From: Flectonema sp. DT1601
Lineage: Eukaryota; Euglenozoa; Diplonemea; Diplonemida; Diplonemidae
Assembly: GCA_964019425.1 (NCBI GenBank)
Contig: OZ025792.1
Span: 1,364,001 to 1,428,000 of the forward strand
DNA length: 64,000 nucleotides
Direction of reading: 5' to 3'
The notes beneath the pieces were generated by a model. It did not search any database. It saw only the letters and a program-made list of their open reading frames with translations, and was not told where the DNA came from. Each line of letters opens with the position of its first letter. The stretch's first letter is position 1. The position numbers were made by a program, and so were the translations under genes. Of the stretch, positions 7,566 to 17,594 are shown piece after piece.

Positions 7566-10500
7566 TTAGGGCCGGAGCTCTGCTTTGCAAACGGGGCAGG
7601 TACCTGTTGCTTTGTACCATCGGCATAGGCATTTGGTGTGAAGGACGTGATCACAGACAAGTTGGATGACAATGTCTTCTGTTTCATAAGTTTCTAAGCA
7701 AATTGAACACTCCTGATATTCCAGTAAGTCGGTGTCATAAAGACGAGATTGCTTTTCTAACTCTTGCGGAAGTTCATCATCCTCACAAGAAGTTGAGTGA
7801 GCCTCTGGTGACCAAACTACTGCAGGTGAATAGTTTGTGTATATTACATCGTCCGGTTTATTTTCTGGTCCAGCAACTGTTAACGGCTCCTCTAAAGGTG
7901 AATCATTATCCCATTCTGTTTTAATGACGATTCCTTTTTCAGTACTTTTTGTAGTTTTAAGCGACGGTAAGAATAATTGTAAGTTTCTCTTTCCACCACC
8001 AGAATTGCCTTCAGTTGGACCGTCAGTTTCAGCGCGTTCGAGATCAGAACCGTCACAAAATAAGACTAAATCATTTTGAGAATACCCGCATTTCTTTAAC
8101 ATCCAAGTTGATGAGTTCTGACTAACGCTGTTCCATTGAATTCCACAATGGAAAGCTTGAGTCGTTTCCCTATTAAAATGATTACTAAGTGGCTTATCTA
8201 TTATTCGAATTCTTTCATTTGGTACATTATTAGGATCACCCTCACCTCCAGTGTATTCAGTCATGCATTCAACCAGTTCGTATAGTCTAGAATCAGTGTT
8301 AAGAATTATTTCTTTCTTATCACCATAACGACGTTCTGATGGGAAGAATTGTTGAACCCATAAGAATAATGAAGTCTCAGTTAACTCTTCATCAATCTCT
8401 CCCTGTTCTAGTACGACACTAATTGTTGAAGTTCCTGAGACTATAGGAGAGCTTTGCTGTAACCACTGAGATAAGACTGTTCCAGTTAGATAGCAATCAG
8501 TTTTCTGTCTTCTCGTATCAAGTTTTCTATACCTACAATTGCTGTATGTTATTCCAGCTGATTTAAGTTCAGTGCAGTCCCAACAAATATTCTTTTTAAA
8601 GTCTTCTGTTTCAGTCTCAACTGCGGTACCCGGAGATGTATAAAACCACGTGGCCTTACCAGGTTTTTGTTTTATAAAATAGACATCGATATTGACACCT
8701 CCGCTTGCTGCTGATGCGGTCAAGAGGACATTCGCATGTTTATTAGTAACAAAGGCCTGAAGAGGTTTTTTAGGTTCTTCCATGCTACGTCCTTTCCGAG
8801 CCATTTTTGTTGGAAGACAAGTCATCGTGAATGAACTCGTTTCGATCCCGTGAGCTGCTGCTATTTTTTCTTTAAGATCTGAGCACTTTGTCAATCCAGG
8901 TAAATACAACAATCCTTCAACATCGTCATTTCCAGGAAACCAATAATCAGCTTTGCAGAGTTTAGTATTTTTAATTTTATTAACACTGTTAATACAACTT
9001 TGTTCAACACCTCCGTACTTTTTTGATTCTTCCTCCGGGTTACATGCATGCTTCGCACTTTCAACATATATCGTTTCAAGATTGCATATGTCGTGTGTGT
9101 TTGTTACTTGAGCTGAGAGCATGGATTGGATTTCTATTTTTTTTTCTTCAGTCAGGTCGTTGATTGACGACATGTTTGGTTCAAAAAGGACGTGAGCATC
9201 AGATCCCCTCGCTATTGTGATGTATAATTCAGATTGTGGAATATCAGTTATGATTACTACTCTCGTTACTAAATCTTGCAGTGTAGACGTCGCAGGAATT
9301 ACCATCGACGGTTTGCCAACTTCCTCGGAATTAGTATCTGAAGATGGGTTGTAAACGGAACAAAATATTTTTATATCAGCAGCAGCGCATTCCTTGAACT
9401 CTGGATCAACTTCTGTTCTTGTCTCAACACAAATAGCTGATAGAGGCCCTAGACCAAGAACTTCCTCCAATGGAACATCACTCGGTTTCTCTTTTCCTAA
9501 TAACACACTTCTACCAGGGACACTACTGGCTTCTAAGTAATGTCTTATTCTCAGTGTTGAGGGTGTAGCATTCTCAGTTGGAATATTAAAGACAGCTGCA
9601 GCTTTGACAGTCGCATCCCAAATAGAATCAGTTCGTAAACAAACACACCATTTCATAGTGTTGTTATGATATGCTTTAAATTCAACTAAATCTTTAACTG
9701 CTTCGTAGTCAGATATCTCTTGATCAAATTCTTCGTTTTCTGACGAGACTAACTTTGATAAATATTCAGGTATTGAACCCTCAGATGTTGGGATTGAAGA
9801 ATGTTCCAAAGGACAAGTAGAACGAAGTCGATAAACAATCATATAAGGATACATTCTTGACGTCACTGTAGGTAATCGAGATTGAACAGGTTTTCCTTGA
9901 ACAATACCTGTAGTAGATGATGGGGTCATTACTGCTGGGAGATCATCAAAGATCGACGCAAAAAAAGAACTTCCTTCGTCATCATCTGCGGGAGCTGTTG
10001 GTGACGATGCTTTATCTGATTTTGATCTGTTAACCCAAACAGTTGCCATGCCTCCGTTTGTGTCTTCAGATCCGCAGAGTGTTCTAAATTCCAAATCAGA
10101 TTTAATTGATATTTGATTAACAAATTTAATGACATCTCCGGATTCAAGACTCGCTGATGTACTCTTTTCAACTTCACATTTATCGTTTAATTGTATTTGA
10201 GAATAGTCAACAGCGAATAAAACAATCTCATCAAGTCCTTCAGGTTTGATATTAGTCTCTCCATTCTTGGATATGATTTCTTGTTTTGCTAATGTCTCCT
10301 TGTGTTGATTCAGCTCTTCGAGACCATCACCTCTCTTAACAATCATTGATATTCCTGTCTTTTGAGAACTTTCAATCTCAGACCACATATCAATATTTTC
10401 CATTATAATATTGTCAGCTGAATAGATGACGTCACCTTCTAAAAGGAGAACTGTGTCTTTGTTATTAAGTGTTTCAGGGACGCTACAGATTTCTGATACG

Positions 10501-13088
10501 ATTAGTTTATCGTTTTTAAATAACACAGAATTAACATTACCATCTGTAGGACTGTACATCACAGACTCACTTGATGGTTTTGTTCCATTTTGTGATGGTG
10601 GTGGTGGTGGTGGTGGTGGAGGTGCACATCCCAGAACAGGTATCACACTCTGAATTGGTTGTTCTATTTGTACGGTTTCTGCTCCTTTCGCGACTACCAG
10701 TATTGCATTTTCAGTTTTTTTAGCCTGATGCCAACCTTCAAAATCACTAATAGGATGACCATCGACAGAAACTACTACGTCGCCAGCAGCGAAGTGATTT
10801 ATTGCATTGTTTTCTCCCTGGAGGACTTCAGTGATGACTACCTTTTCGTCTCTTAGTATTATTGACTTTACGATATCTGTTTTTGAGTTGTATTGAAGTT
10901 CAATGATTTCCTGCTGTTCTGATAAGTCGCAAAGACCATGTCCTCGACCGATTGTTATATCGGATGAGTGTTTTGGATTGAGTGATTGAGTTGTGTTAGT
11001 CTTTTGACTTTCCCAGGTGTCAATAGTTACTGGGTTTCCATTAATTAAAAGAACTTTATCTCCCTGAAGTAGTTGACTGATGTTATTAGATTCTGTAACC
11101 TCAGCTATGAACAACCCGCGATCATCACATGCAACTGAGACGACTTGATCTGTTGATGACAATGGAAGTGACATTCTTATTTCATTTCTTGAAATCTCAA
11201 TTGTGGATGAAAAAGATGATCTCGTTGATAAAGTAGATTGCAGTAGAGTCTCTTGTTTGTTTACAGCAGCAGTCCAATCATTTACAGTAAGAATTCTCTC
11301 TCCTCCAGCAGATAATATCTTATCACCGGGCAAGACAGCTGATCCGACGGACTCTAACACTAAAATATCTTCTATTTCCGCTACCTCCACATGTTTAGCA
11401 TCGTGTGGACTGAGCATTACTTGCATCTTAACCCCGTTCCTCATTAGATGAATAGTAATCGACACGGGTTCGAACTTGTGAGAATTCCAAGTTTTTAAAT
11501 TGGTCAACAACTTTCCATTCACCGAGTAGATAACATCTCCCGGATGAAGTTTACAAGATTGTTCATAATAAGGAGATGAGTAGTTTACGGATGTTACGAT
11601 GGTCCGACCATTGGCAAACCCGAGGCTTTGAATAATACAATTAGACTCTAAGAAGAAATCAGACATAACCTTTTCCTTTTCTTGATTAACAACAATGGAA
11701 CCTGATGTTGATGATCTGCTAACAATCGGTGGAGGATTCAACTCATCATATCGTTCTTGCCATTCGTGAGGGTGCAGACACTCATAAAGTGAACATTCAT
11801 CAGCAACAGTAACATGTTCATCATTAAAGTTATACCATTCTCTATCTTTACCCTTTACCGATAGATCTCTAATGTAAGCAATGTAGTGTCCTCCTGAAGT
11901 AGTTCCCCTGTGAGCTAGTACAGAGAATAACTCGTATGTGTGATGAGAGAGAAATGGCCAAACTGAACGAAGAAGATCAGCAGTTATACTTTTACAACCA
12001 GCTGCAACTAAGAACAACTGTCTTTTATCAGAAGGGATATATTTACCGTTGTAAGAATCTGTTAGGAAGGGGGATAGGTTTATCTCTTCCTGGATGTCTA
12101 CGTCGTCGTAAACCTTTTCTCGACGAAGAGTTTCAAAGTCGAAATCAAACCTACGAAGCTGAACAGTTAAAATAGGAGGCAACTTTTTCAGACTCAAACC
12201 CTTCAGTGAGGGTTGTTTACTACTACACTCATCGCAGTTAATTTCATTGTCTCCTTCCATACATTCTGCTTCGACGAATTTCTCTAATGCTTCCTGTACG
12301 CTAGAAGTGTTCTTAACGGCTAACGTAATGTCTTGAAAAGTGTCAACTCGTTCTCTCCTTGCGCCGCAGGTTTTGCATTTTATGTAGTCGCCAAGCTCAC
12401 CTTCGAAGTAGTCAATAAGAAATGAATTCCCCTTTAAGTGATCAATGTATTTCTGTAATGCTTCAAAGAGTACTCGATTTAGTTCTTGAACGTCGTGTTG
12501 AGCAAAGTGTTGGCTTGACGTCCATCGAAAAGATTTCGTTAATCCCTTCGTGTCAACAGCTGATTTCTTACCGTCACGAAGACGTGCAAATAAAGATTGT
12601 AGTTGGTAAGGGACATTTAATTCAGTTCTCATTTCTTCTGGAATTTCCCATGTTAGTAATTGTTCTCTGAAGTCGGCTGATAAGAACAATGTCTGCAATA
12701 GTGAATTCATATAACAAGTAGCACCTTGGTTGAGTAATCCTGTGAATGATTCTTTCACAGCAATTTTGTTTTTTAATTTCTGTCGTTTGAGATACGTTTC
12801 TGGTGGAGCAACACCACCAGAAATCCCTTCGGTTGACATTCTTCTGTTACCCCGTTTTATACTTGGTTCTGCTATGTCGTTTGTTTCGCTAACGTCGAGG
12901 ATGAAACCTACGTTCTTCTTATTCTTCTTTCCATCATATTTGGTATCGCTACAAAACGAGCCTACTGTAACTTTTCCTTCTGTGACGGGAATAACTTGGC
13001 CATTGACAACAACACAAGCAGCTTCATGATCGTTTATTTCATGCAATGGAAGCATATGATCGCAATACGTGCAGGATACTTTATCCAT
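7566..13088 (-). CDS. USP deubiquitinase with PDZ-like repeats and C-terminal RING-H2
   Basis: One uninterrupted 1840-residue frame. A small zinc finger opens the protein (CTYCDHMLPLHEINDHEAAC, residues 6–25). A USP7-like catalytic domain follows: Cys box GLLNQGATCYMNSL (Cys125), zinc ligands CKTC (238–241) and CDEC (285–288), and His box SGGHYIAY (His401) with a WYNFND motif. Residues from about 490 to 1010 hold around six PDZ-like units recognised by repeated HPGDVIYSVNG, LPGDKILSAGG, LQGDKVLLING and AAGDVVVSVDG motifs, interrupted by a polyproline run. The C-terminal half resembles USP7 ubiquitin-like modules. The last 48 residues are a RING-H2 finger (CSIC … CDHVLHTKC … CPVC). It would both remove and, via the RING, promote ubiquitin addition. 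The domain mix is unusual. Confidence 0.93.
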   Translation of the reverse strand: MDKVSCTYCDHMLPLHEINDHEAACVVVNGQVIPVTEGKVTVGSFCSDTKYDGKKNKKNVGFILDVSETNDIAEPSIKRGNRRMSTEGISGGVAPPETYLKRQKLKNKIAVKESFTGLLNQGATCYMNSLLQTLFLSADFREQLLTWEIPEEMRTELNVPYQLQSLFARLRDGKKSAVDTKGLTKSFRWTSSQHFAQHDVQELNRVLFEALQKYIDHLKGNSFLIDYFEGELGDYIKCKTCGARRERVDTFQDITLAVKNTSSVQEALEKFVEAECMEGDNEINCDECSSKQPSLKGLSLKKLPPILTVQLRRFDFDFETLRREKVYDDVDIQEEINLSPFLTDSYNGKYIPSDKRQLFLVAAGCKSITADLLRSVWPFLSHHTYELFSVLAHRGTTSGGHYIAYIRDLSVKGKDREWYNFNDEHVTVADECSLYECLHPHEWQERYDELNPPPIVSRSSTSGSIVVNQEKEKVMSDFFLESNCIIQSLGFANGRTIVTSVNYSSPYYEQSCKLHPGDVIYSVNGKLLTNLKTWNSHKFEPVSITIHLMRNGVKMQVMLSPHDAKHVEVAEIEDILVLESVGSAVLPGDKILSAGGERILTVNDWTAAVNKQETLLQSTLSTRSSFSSTIEISRNEIRMSLPLSSTDQVVSVACDDRGLFIAEVTESNNISQLLQGDKVLLINGNPVTIDTWESQKTNTTQSLNPKHSSDITIGRGHGLCDLSEQQEIIELQYNSKTDIVKSIILRDEKVVITEVLQGENNAINHFAAGDVVVSVDGHPISDFEGWHQAKKTENAILVVAKGAETVQIEQPIQSVIPVLGCAPPPPPPPPPSQNGTKPSSESVMYSPTDGNVNSVLFKNDKLIVSEICSVPETLNNKDTVLLLEGDVIYSADNIIMENIDMWSEIESSQKTGISMIVKRGDGLEELNQHKETLAKQEIISKNGETNIKPEGLDEIVLFAVDYSQIQLNDKCEVEKSTSASLESGDVIKFVNQISIKSDLEFRTLCGSEDTNGGMATVWVNRSKSDKASSPTAPADDDEGSSFFASIFDDLPAVMTPSSTTGIVQGKPVQSRLPTVTSRMYPYMIVYRLRSTCPLEHSSIPTSEGSIPEYLSKLVSSENEEFDQEISDYEAVKDLVEFKAYHNNTMKWCVCLRTDSIWDATVKAAAVFNIPTENATPSTLRIRHYLEASSVPGRSVLLGKEKPSDVPLEEVLGLGPLSAICVETRTEVDPEFKECAAADIKIFCSVYNPSSDTNSEEVGKPSMVIPATSTLQDLVTRVVIITDIPQSELYITIARGSDAHVLFEPNMSSINDLTEEKKIEIQSMLSAQVTNTHDICNLETIYVESAKHACNPEEESKKYGGVEQSCINSVNKIKNTKLCKADYWFPGNDDVEGLLYLPGLTKCSDLKEKIAAAHGIETSSFTMTCLPTKMARKGRSMEEPKKPLQAFVTNKHANVLLTASAASGGVNIDVYFIKQKPGKATWFYTSPGTAVETETEDFKKNICWDCTELKSAGITYSNCRYRKLDTRRQKTDCYLTGTVLSQWLQQSSPIVSGTSTISVVLEQGEIDEELTETSLFLWVQQFFPSERRYGDKKEIILNTDSRLYELVECMTEYTGGEGDPNNVPNERIRIIDKPLSNHFNRETTQAFHCGIQWNSVSQNSSTWMLKKCGYSQNDLVLFCDGSDLERAETDGPTEGNSGGGKRNLQLFLPSLKTTKSTEKGIVIKTEWDNDSPLEEPLTVAGPENKPDDVIYTNYSPAVVWSPEAHSTSCEDDELPQELEKQSRLYDTDLLEYQECSICLETYETEDIVIQLVCDHVLHTKCLCRWYKATGTCPVCKAELRP

Positions 13089-13556
13089 CTCTTGTGTACT
13101 GTGTGGCTGTTTGATGTAATGATATTTGTTAAATTCTTCTTCTTTTTTTTTTTTTTTTTTAACTCTTTTTTTATTACCAAAAAAAAAAAATTAATTATAT
13201 TTTTTTTTTTGGTAATAAAAAAATCAAAAAAAAAAGATCAGAGAAATCTCGCCATATTCGATTTTAAGAAAGAAAAAAAAAAATAAATATAAACACCGCA
13301 AATTGCAGCTGCTCCCCTTTAAAATGAAGCCAGTTAGGTCGCAACAAAACATACATGCGGCAGGTTGATATCGCTATTTACTATTTACCCCAATGAATTG
13401 AGTGACATCCAGAGGGGAAAAAAAAAAGAAAAGGGGGAAAGAAAAAAAAAAAAAGAAGAAAAAAACGTTAAAATAAAAATATTATTCATAAGAACTATAT
13501 AACAGTAAATATCATAAATCACTAACAGAGGTGGCTGTAGATGAATGTCAGGGTAG
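13089..13556. other. Spacer with strong A/T palindrome
   Basis: TTATTACC followed by an A-run (13171–13190) pairs perfectly with a T-run followed by GGTAATAA (13201–13218), around the loop TTAATTATA. Flanking T and A runs lengthen the stem. It lies just upstream of the USP start. It may be a small palindromic element or a DNA/RNA structure; no gene is seen in the spacer. Confidence 0.6.
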
Positions 13557-14181
13557 TTAGCAAGGCATTTCCGCGAGGAGATCCTGTTTTTTTGGTTTGT
13601 GTTGTTGTGATGTTTTGTTTTTAATCAAATAGGCAATGCTAACGCTAACTATGAAAGCATACCTGTCTCTTCTGACGTCTCTTTTCTTCACGTGCATCAT
13701 CTCTACGCTGTTGGGCGACAGAGTCTTCACTGCGAGATTTGTCTGCAGTTACGCCGCAGCATTTTTCTTCTTTTTTAATCCGACGAAGATCTGATGCAGC
13801 AGATCGCTGAGATTTAGTTTCTGACGATGTATTCGCTCTCGCGTTTACTAGTCGCATGTTTGCTTCTACTTGTTGAAGTCGATTCTTAAGCTGGTCAATT
13901 ATTTTATCTTTTTCATCACTTCCTCCACTACCTCCACCACCTCCATTGAAGAATGCTCTCAGTACACTTTTGTCTTTCAAGACCGTCTCGGAATCGCAGT
14001 CAACGAATTCTTTAAAGTCCGGGTCGAGCCATTCTAATCTTTTGAGACCTTTTAAACTAACTTCGTTTGAGAATAATTTTTCAACTGCTGTTCTTACATC
14101 GCTTATTTTAGTTTCATCATCAATAGAAAGTTTCTTCTTTCTTTCTTGACCATCAATAGTAGTGGAGACAAGGATTAACAT
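13557..14181 (-). CDS. Small beta-grasp-like, coiled-coil protein (two exons)
   Basis: The model is exon 1 at 13663–14181 and exon 2 at 13557–13583, separated by a 79-bp intron (GTATGC … AAACAG). Without splicing the frame ends soon after the donor; with splicing it adds DLLAEMPC and stops, giving about 181 residues. The start is the ATG at 14181, because an acceptor-like TTTCTATTTTAG lies between it and an earlier in-frame ATG at 14265. Residues 1–75 look like a ubiquitin-fold/beta-grasp domain (MLILVSTTIDG … LKGLKRLEWLDPDF). A polyglycine linker and a coiled coil rich in Lys, Arg and Glu follow. No family is recognised. Confidence 0.7.
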
Positions 14182-14743
14182 GGTGTGTGTGGTTTGGGTT
14201 TTTTTCTTTTTGCTAAAATAGAAAAGAACAAAAACATTTAATATTAAAACCCTACGTGCAAGCATTCTTCCTCACCAAAGACAAGTGATAGTTTATTGTG
14301 TATCCTACAAAGTGAGTGTGTAAGCTACTAATAAATACAACATACAATGATAGTCTGTAATAAATGTGTCTAAAAGTGATAACGTAATTGATACAAAGAC
14401 ACAGTGATAAGACTCAAAGAGCGCACATTACAGGTACAGATCGAAAAGTGAGGTACCTATTTTTTTTTTTTTTCCCCTTGTCAAGTCAACCCGAATGATT
14501 TTTTTTATAATCAAAAAAAAAAAAAAAAAAAAAAAAAAAAGAATAAATCATCATATGCCACGGAACAAAAAACCCTCAGTAGTTTTTTTTTTTTGTTACC
14601 TTCGATGTGTTATCAGTTTAGCAGGGGTGGGCAGTATATGGGGATTTTGGGAGAAGAGAGGGAGAACCACAATCAAATAAGATCATTTTTCGTCATTGGA
14701 TATGTCTACCCGGGCAATGATATACGAATATAACAATAACATA
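14182..14743. other. Intergenic spacer
   Basis: Contains T-runs (about 14460–14474) and an A-run (about 14514–14540). No gene is seen on either strand. Confidence 0.55.
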
Positions 14744-16771
14744 CTAAGGTGGAAGCTGCTCGTCGTGAATGCCAAACTTTTGTTCTTGTTGTGAAAGAAG
14801 TGCTTTAGATGCATGTTTTCTTTCTAAATCTGTTTGGATACTTATATATTCATCGGGGGATAGAGTTTTACGATCAGAAATAATGTGCTGAGGTGTATAT
14901 TGTTCTCTGACAGTAAAAGGACCAGTAGTAATTGAGTCACTTGAGATACGCCCAGGCTTCCACGAAGGATCAGAAGACGGAACGAATACATTACGAGCTC
15001 TTTCAGAAAGAGGAGATTGTTCATAAGGATTAAAGTTTGTAAGTGATGATGGTGGGGGTCTCACTATTTCCGATTCTCTGATATCAGTTGCAAGTGACTT
15101 CATTGATTCTGGGATCTCATCATCCAGTGGTGATGCCGGTATTGAATATGGAACATTCGGTAATTTTGTTATATCACCTCCCATTCCTTTTAGTATCAGA
15201 TTATAATGTTTAGTATTCAGTTCCAGTCCTCTTGCCAACATCTCTTTCCAAATCTCATGAACAAAGTGAGGATCATCTTGACACTTTATAAGTGACATAT
15301 AAGCAGATCGCGAAGGCTTTGTATTGGAATCCGGCCCAAAATGAACGCTAAAAACATAAAGAGCTTCCGCTGGTGTCCCAGTTAGACATTTCAAGTATGA
15401 CTTTGGTATACTACAATTGTGAAACCATAAGTAGTCAGGATTATTCTTAGCTAGATATTGGTATACTTGACGAGCCTCAGAAACACGATTATTCTTAGAC
15501 ATCACTCTAATTAGAGATCTGTAATCGTTATACGACACCCTGATACCATATTTCGACATAAACGACCAAAGACGAAGAGCTGTATTTGGTGATGCTGCAG
15601 TAAGCGCTCTAGAAAAGAAATTTTTCGGAATTCCCACCATTCCCTCTTCTTCTATAACTCGTTGCGCTGATAGTTGTAATTCCTCAACTAAAAAGTTTAA
15701 AACATCTTGATCTCTGAATTGCTTACATTCACTTAAAGATCCAATTATGTCCATATACCCAGATATAGTAATATGAGTCCCAGCAGATGATAGAGTCATG
15801 TATATTTGTAGAAGCCTATCAACGTCACGTCGTTGACGAAGATTGTAAAATAAAGCTTCTGAAACTTCAGCAGGAATGTTTCCCTCCCCATAATCAACAA
15901 GGATTGCTTTATATATGATTGGAAATATAACTTCTCTCAGGGAATGGATACCAAGTCCTCGGACGATGGCGGCACATGCAACTGGCGAGAGGAGTTTTTT
16001 AGAACGAGCTTTCAACCAGACGATTAAGATATCACGTTCAGAGACAGGCGATCCAAATTCAGTCATCAGTAAGATTGCTAATTCATAGTGTTGTGATGTA
16101 AGCCATTCCGGTACAAGTGCTTCTAGCTCATCAAGCCACATTGCTGCTTCCATTCCTGTTGGACATTTGTACAGAACATCGAGATACGCTTGTGATGACT
16201 TGAGTCTCGGTGTCATGTGATTATGACGTTTTCTAATTGCAATCGAATTGCTTTCTAGTTTTGAAATCCTCGACTCGAGATCATTAATACAAATATCAAA
16301 ATCAAACTTGTCTCCAACGAAAGGTGTAATCGATTTATTCACATCTTCCTGTCCATCAGTAATTTGTAAAGGTATTTCTTCTTGCATTCCCAAGGCTTCT
16401 TTTATTACAGATGACTCTTGATGCCATCCCTGGGGTATTCTTGTGAGCATTTTACCTGCTTCTAAATATGATTTTTCAGTTTCTTCTTCGGGTGTCAATG
16501 GTTTCCTTGGAACCATAACCTTTTTCTTCTTCCTTTTCTTCCTTTTTGCAATTTTGATTTCCTCTCTTTTTTCATTGTATTTAATAAGCTTTTCGAGTTT
16601 ATCGTCAACCATTTTTGAGCTTTTGCGATATGCTGCTTCGTCTGGTTTTTTGATATTCTTATTAGGAGGAGGAGTTTTTCTTGTCTTCCTTCGGAAGTTG
16701 GCATCAATAGTCCCCCAATTAATTAATGAGCCGCTAGACTTTTGCAATAAATGTGCGCATTGCCGGAGCAT
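14744..16771 (-). CDS. Mitochondrial PPR-like protein
   Basis: I take the ATG at 16771, which lies just after an acceptor-like TTTTATTATTACAG and opens a typical mitochondrial presequence (MLRQCAHLLQKSSGSLINWG); an upstream in-frame ATG at 16849 precedes that site. The protein has about 675 residues. A very basic region (KRKKRKKKK) is followed by helical repeats. Units such as SYNDYRSLIRVMSKNNRVSEARQ and SRSAYMSLIKCQDD with HYNLILKGM fit pentatricopeptide (PPR) repeats, which bind organellar RNA. Several other repeat units are weak. It probably acts in mitochondrial RNA processing or ribosome function; the specific role is unknown. Confidence 0.8.
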   Translation of the reverse strand: MLRQCAHLLQKSSGSLINWGTIDANFRRKTRKTPPPNKNIKKPDEAAYRKSSKMVDDKLEKLIKYNEKREEIKIAKRKKRKKKKVMVPRKPLTPEEETEKSYLEAGKMLTRIPQGWHQESSVIKEALGMQEEIPLQITDGQEDVNKSITPFVGDKFDFDICINDLESRISKLESNSIAIRKRHNHMTPRLKSSQAYLDVLYKCPTGMEAAMWLDELEALVPEWLTSQHYELAILLMTEFGSPVSERDILIVWLKARSKKLLSPVACAAIVRGLGIHSLREVIFPIIYKAILVDYGEGNIPAEVSEALFYNLRQRRDVDRLLQIYMTLSSAGTHITISGYMDIIGSLSECKQFRDQDVLNFLVEELQLSAQRVIEEEGMVGIPKNFFSRALTAASPNTALRLWSFMSKYGIRVSYNDYRSLIRVMSKNNRVSEARQVYQYLAKNNPDYLWFHNCSIPKSYLKCLTGTPAEALYVFSVHFGPDSNTKPSRSAYMSLIKCQDDPHFVHEIWKEMLARGLELNTKHYNLILKGMGGDITKLPNVPYSIPASPLDDEIPESMKSLATDIRESEIVRPPPSSLTNFNPYEQSPLSERARNVFVPSSDPSWKPGRISSDSITTGPFTVREQYTPQHIISDRKTLSPDEYISIQTDLERKHASKALLSQQEQKFGIHDEQLPP

Positions 16772-17563
16772 ATTTTTCTTTTTATTATTTGTCTCACAAC
16801 TGTAATAATAAAATATAACGATACGATTATTTGGTAACCAGCAAGACATCAGTTCTCATCAAACAAAGTGTGCTATTAATCGTTTGATACATCGACTGTG
16901 TGACCTGTTATGTCAGAGGAAAAAAAAAACGATTTTTTTTTTGAATTTTAAAAAAACGAGAAGAAAGAAAGAAAAACAGAAGCGTTAACCACATTTGGAT
17001 GCATTCTTCTTTTTCCTCTTTTTTTTTTCTAATGTTCCTTACAGAACTAACAAGCAAAACCCTCTTGGGGCTGCCTAATTAATAACACAACAAAAAGACA
17101 ATAAATAGCCACTACAGGATGACCCCGCCACCCAAGAAGAAGACCACACGAATTATAGTCCCTCCGGCCTTAAACACAGCACAACAGAATAAGTAAAAGA
17201 GGGAAAGAGAAAAAATAAAAAAAAATTAATAAAGGACAAGCTGCTTTATTTGTTTCTTGGATAATGCCAATTTTTAAATTTCCACAGCGAATAGAACCTT
17301 ATAGGGGGAAATAATAATTATTTCGGGATTTTTCTTTTTTTTTTCTTCTTCTTTTTTTTTTTTTCTTTGTAAACTATACTACAACTGAATTGCATGTCAA
17401 CAATAAAAATATAGAAAACTGAACATCAGACTACAGTGATGTTTATAGATAAGGGGAAAGGATAATAATAAGGGAAAAACAACAATCTTTTACGCAAGGA
17501 GGGGTAAAGAAAATCAATATGTCGATTTGTCTTAGAAGTTATCTTGTAACAAGCCGACGTGTG

Positions 17564-17594
<31 letters not shown>

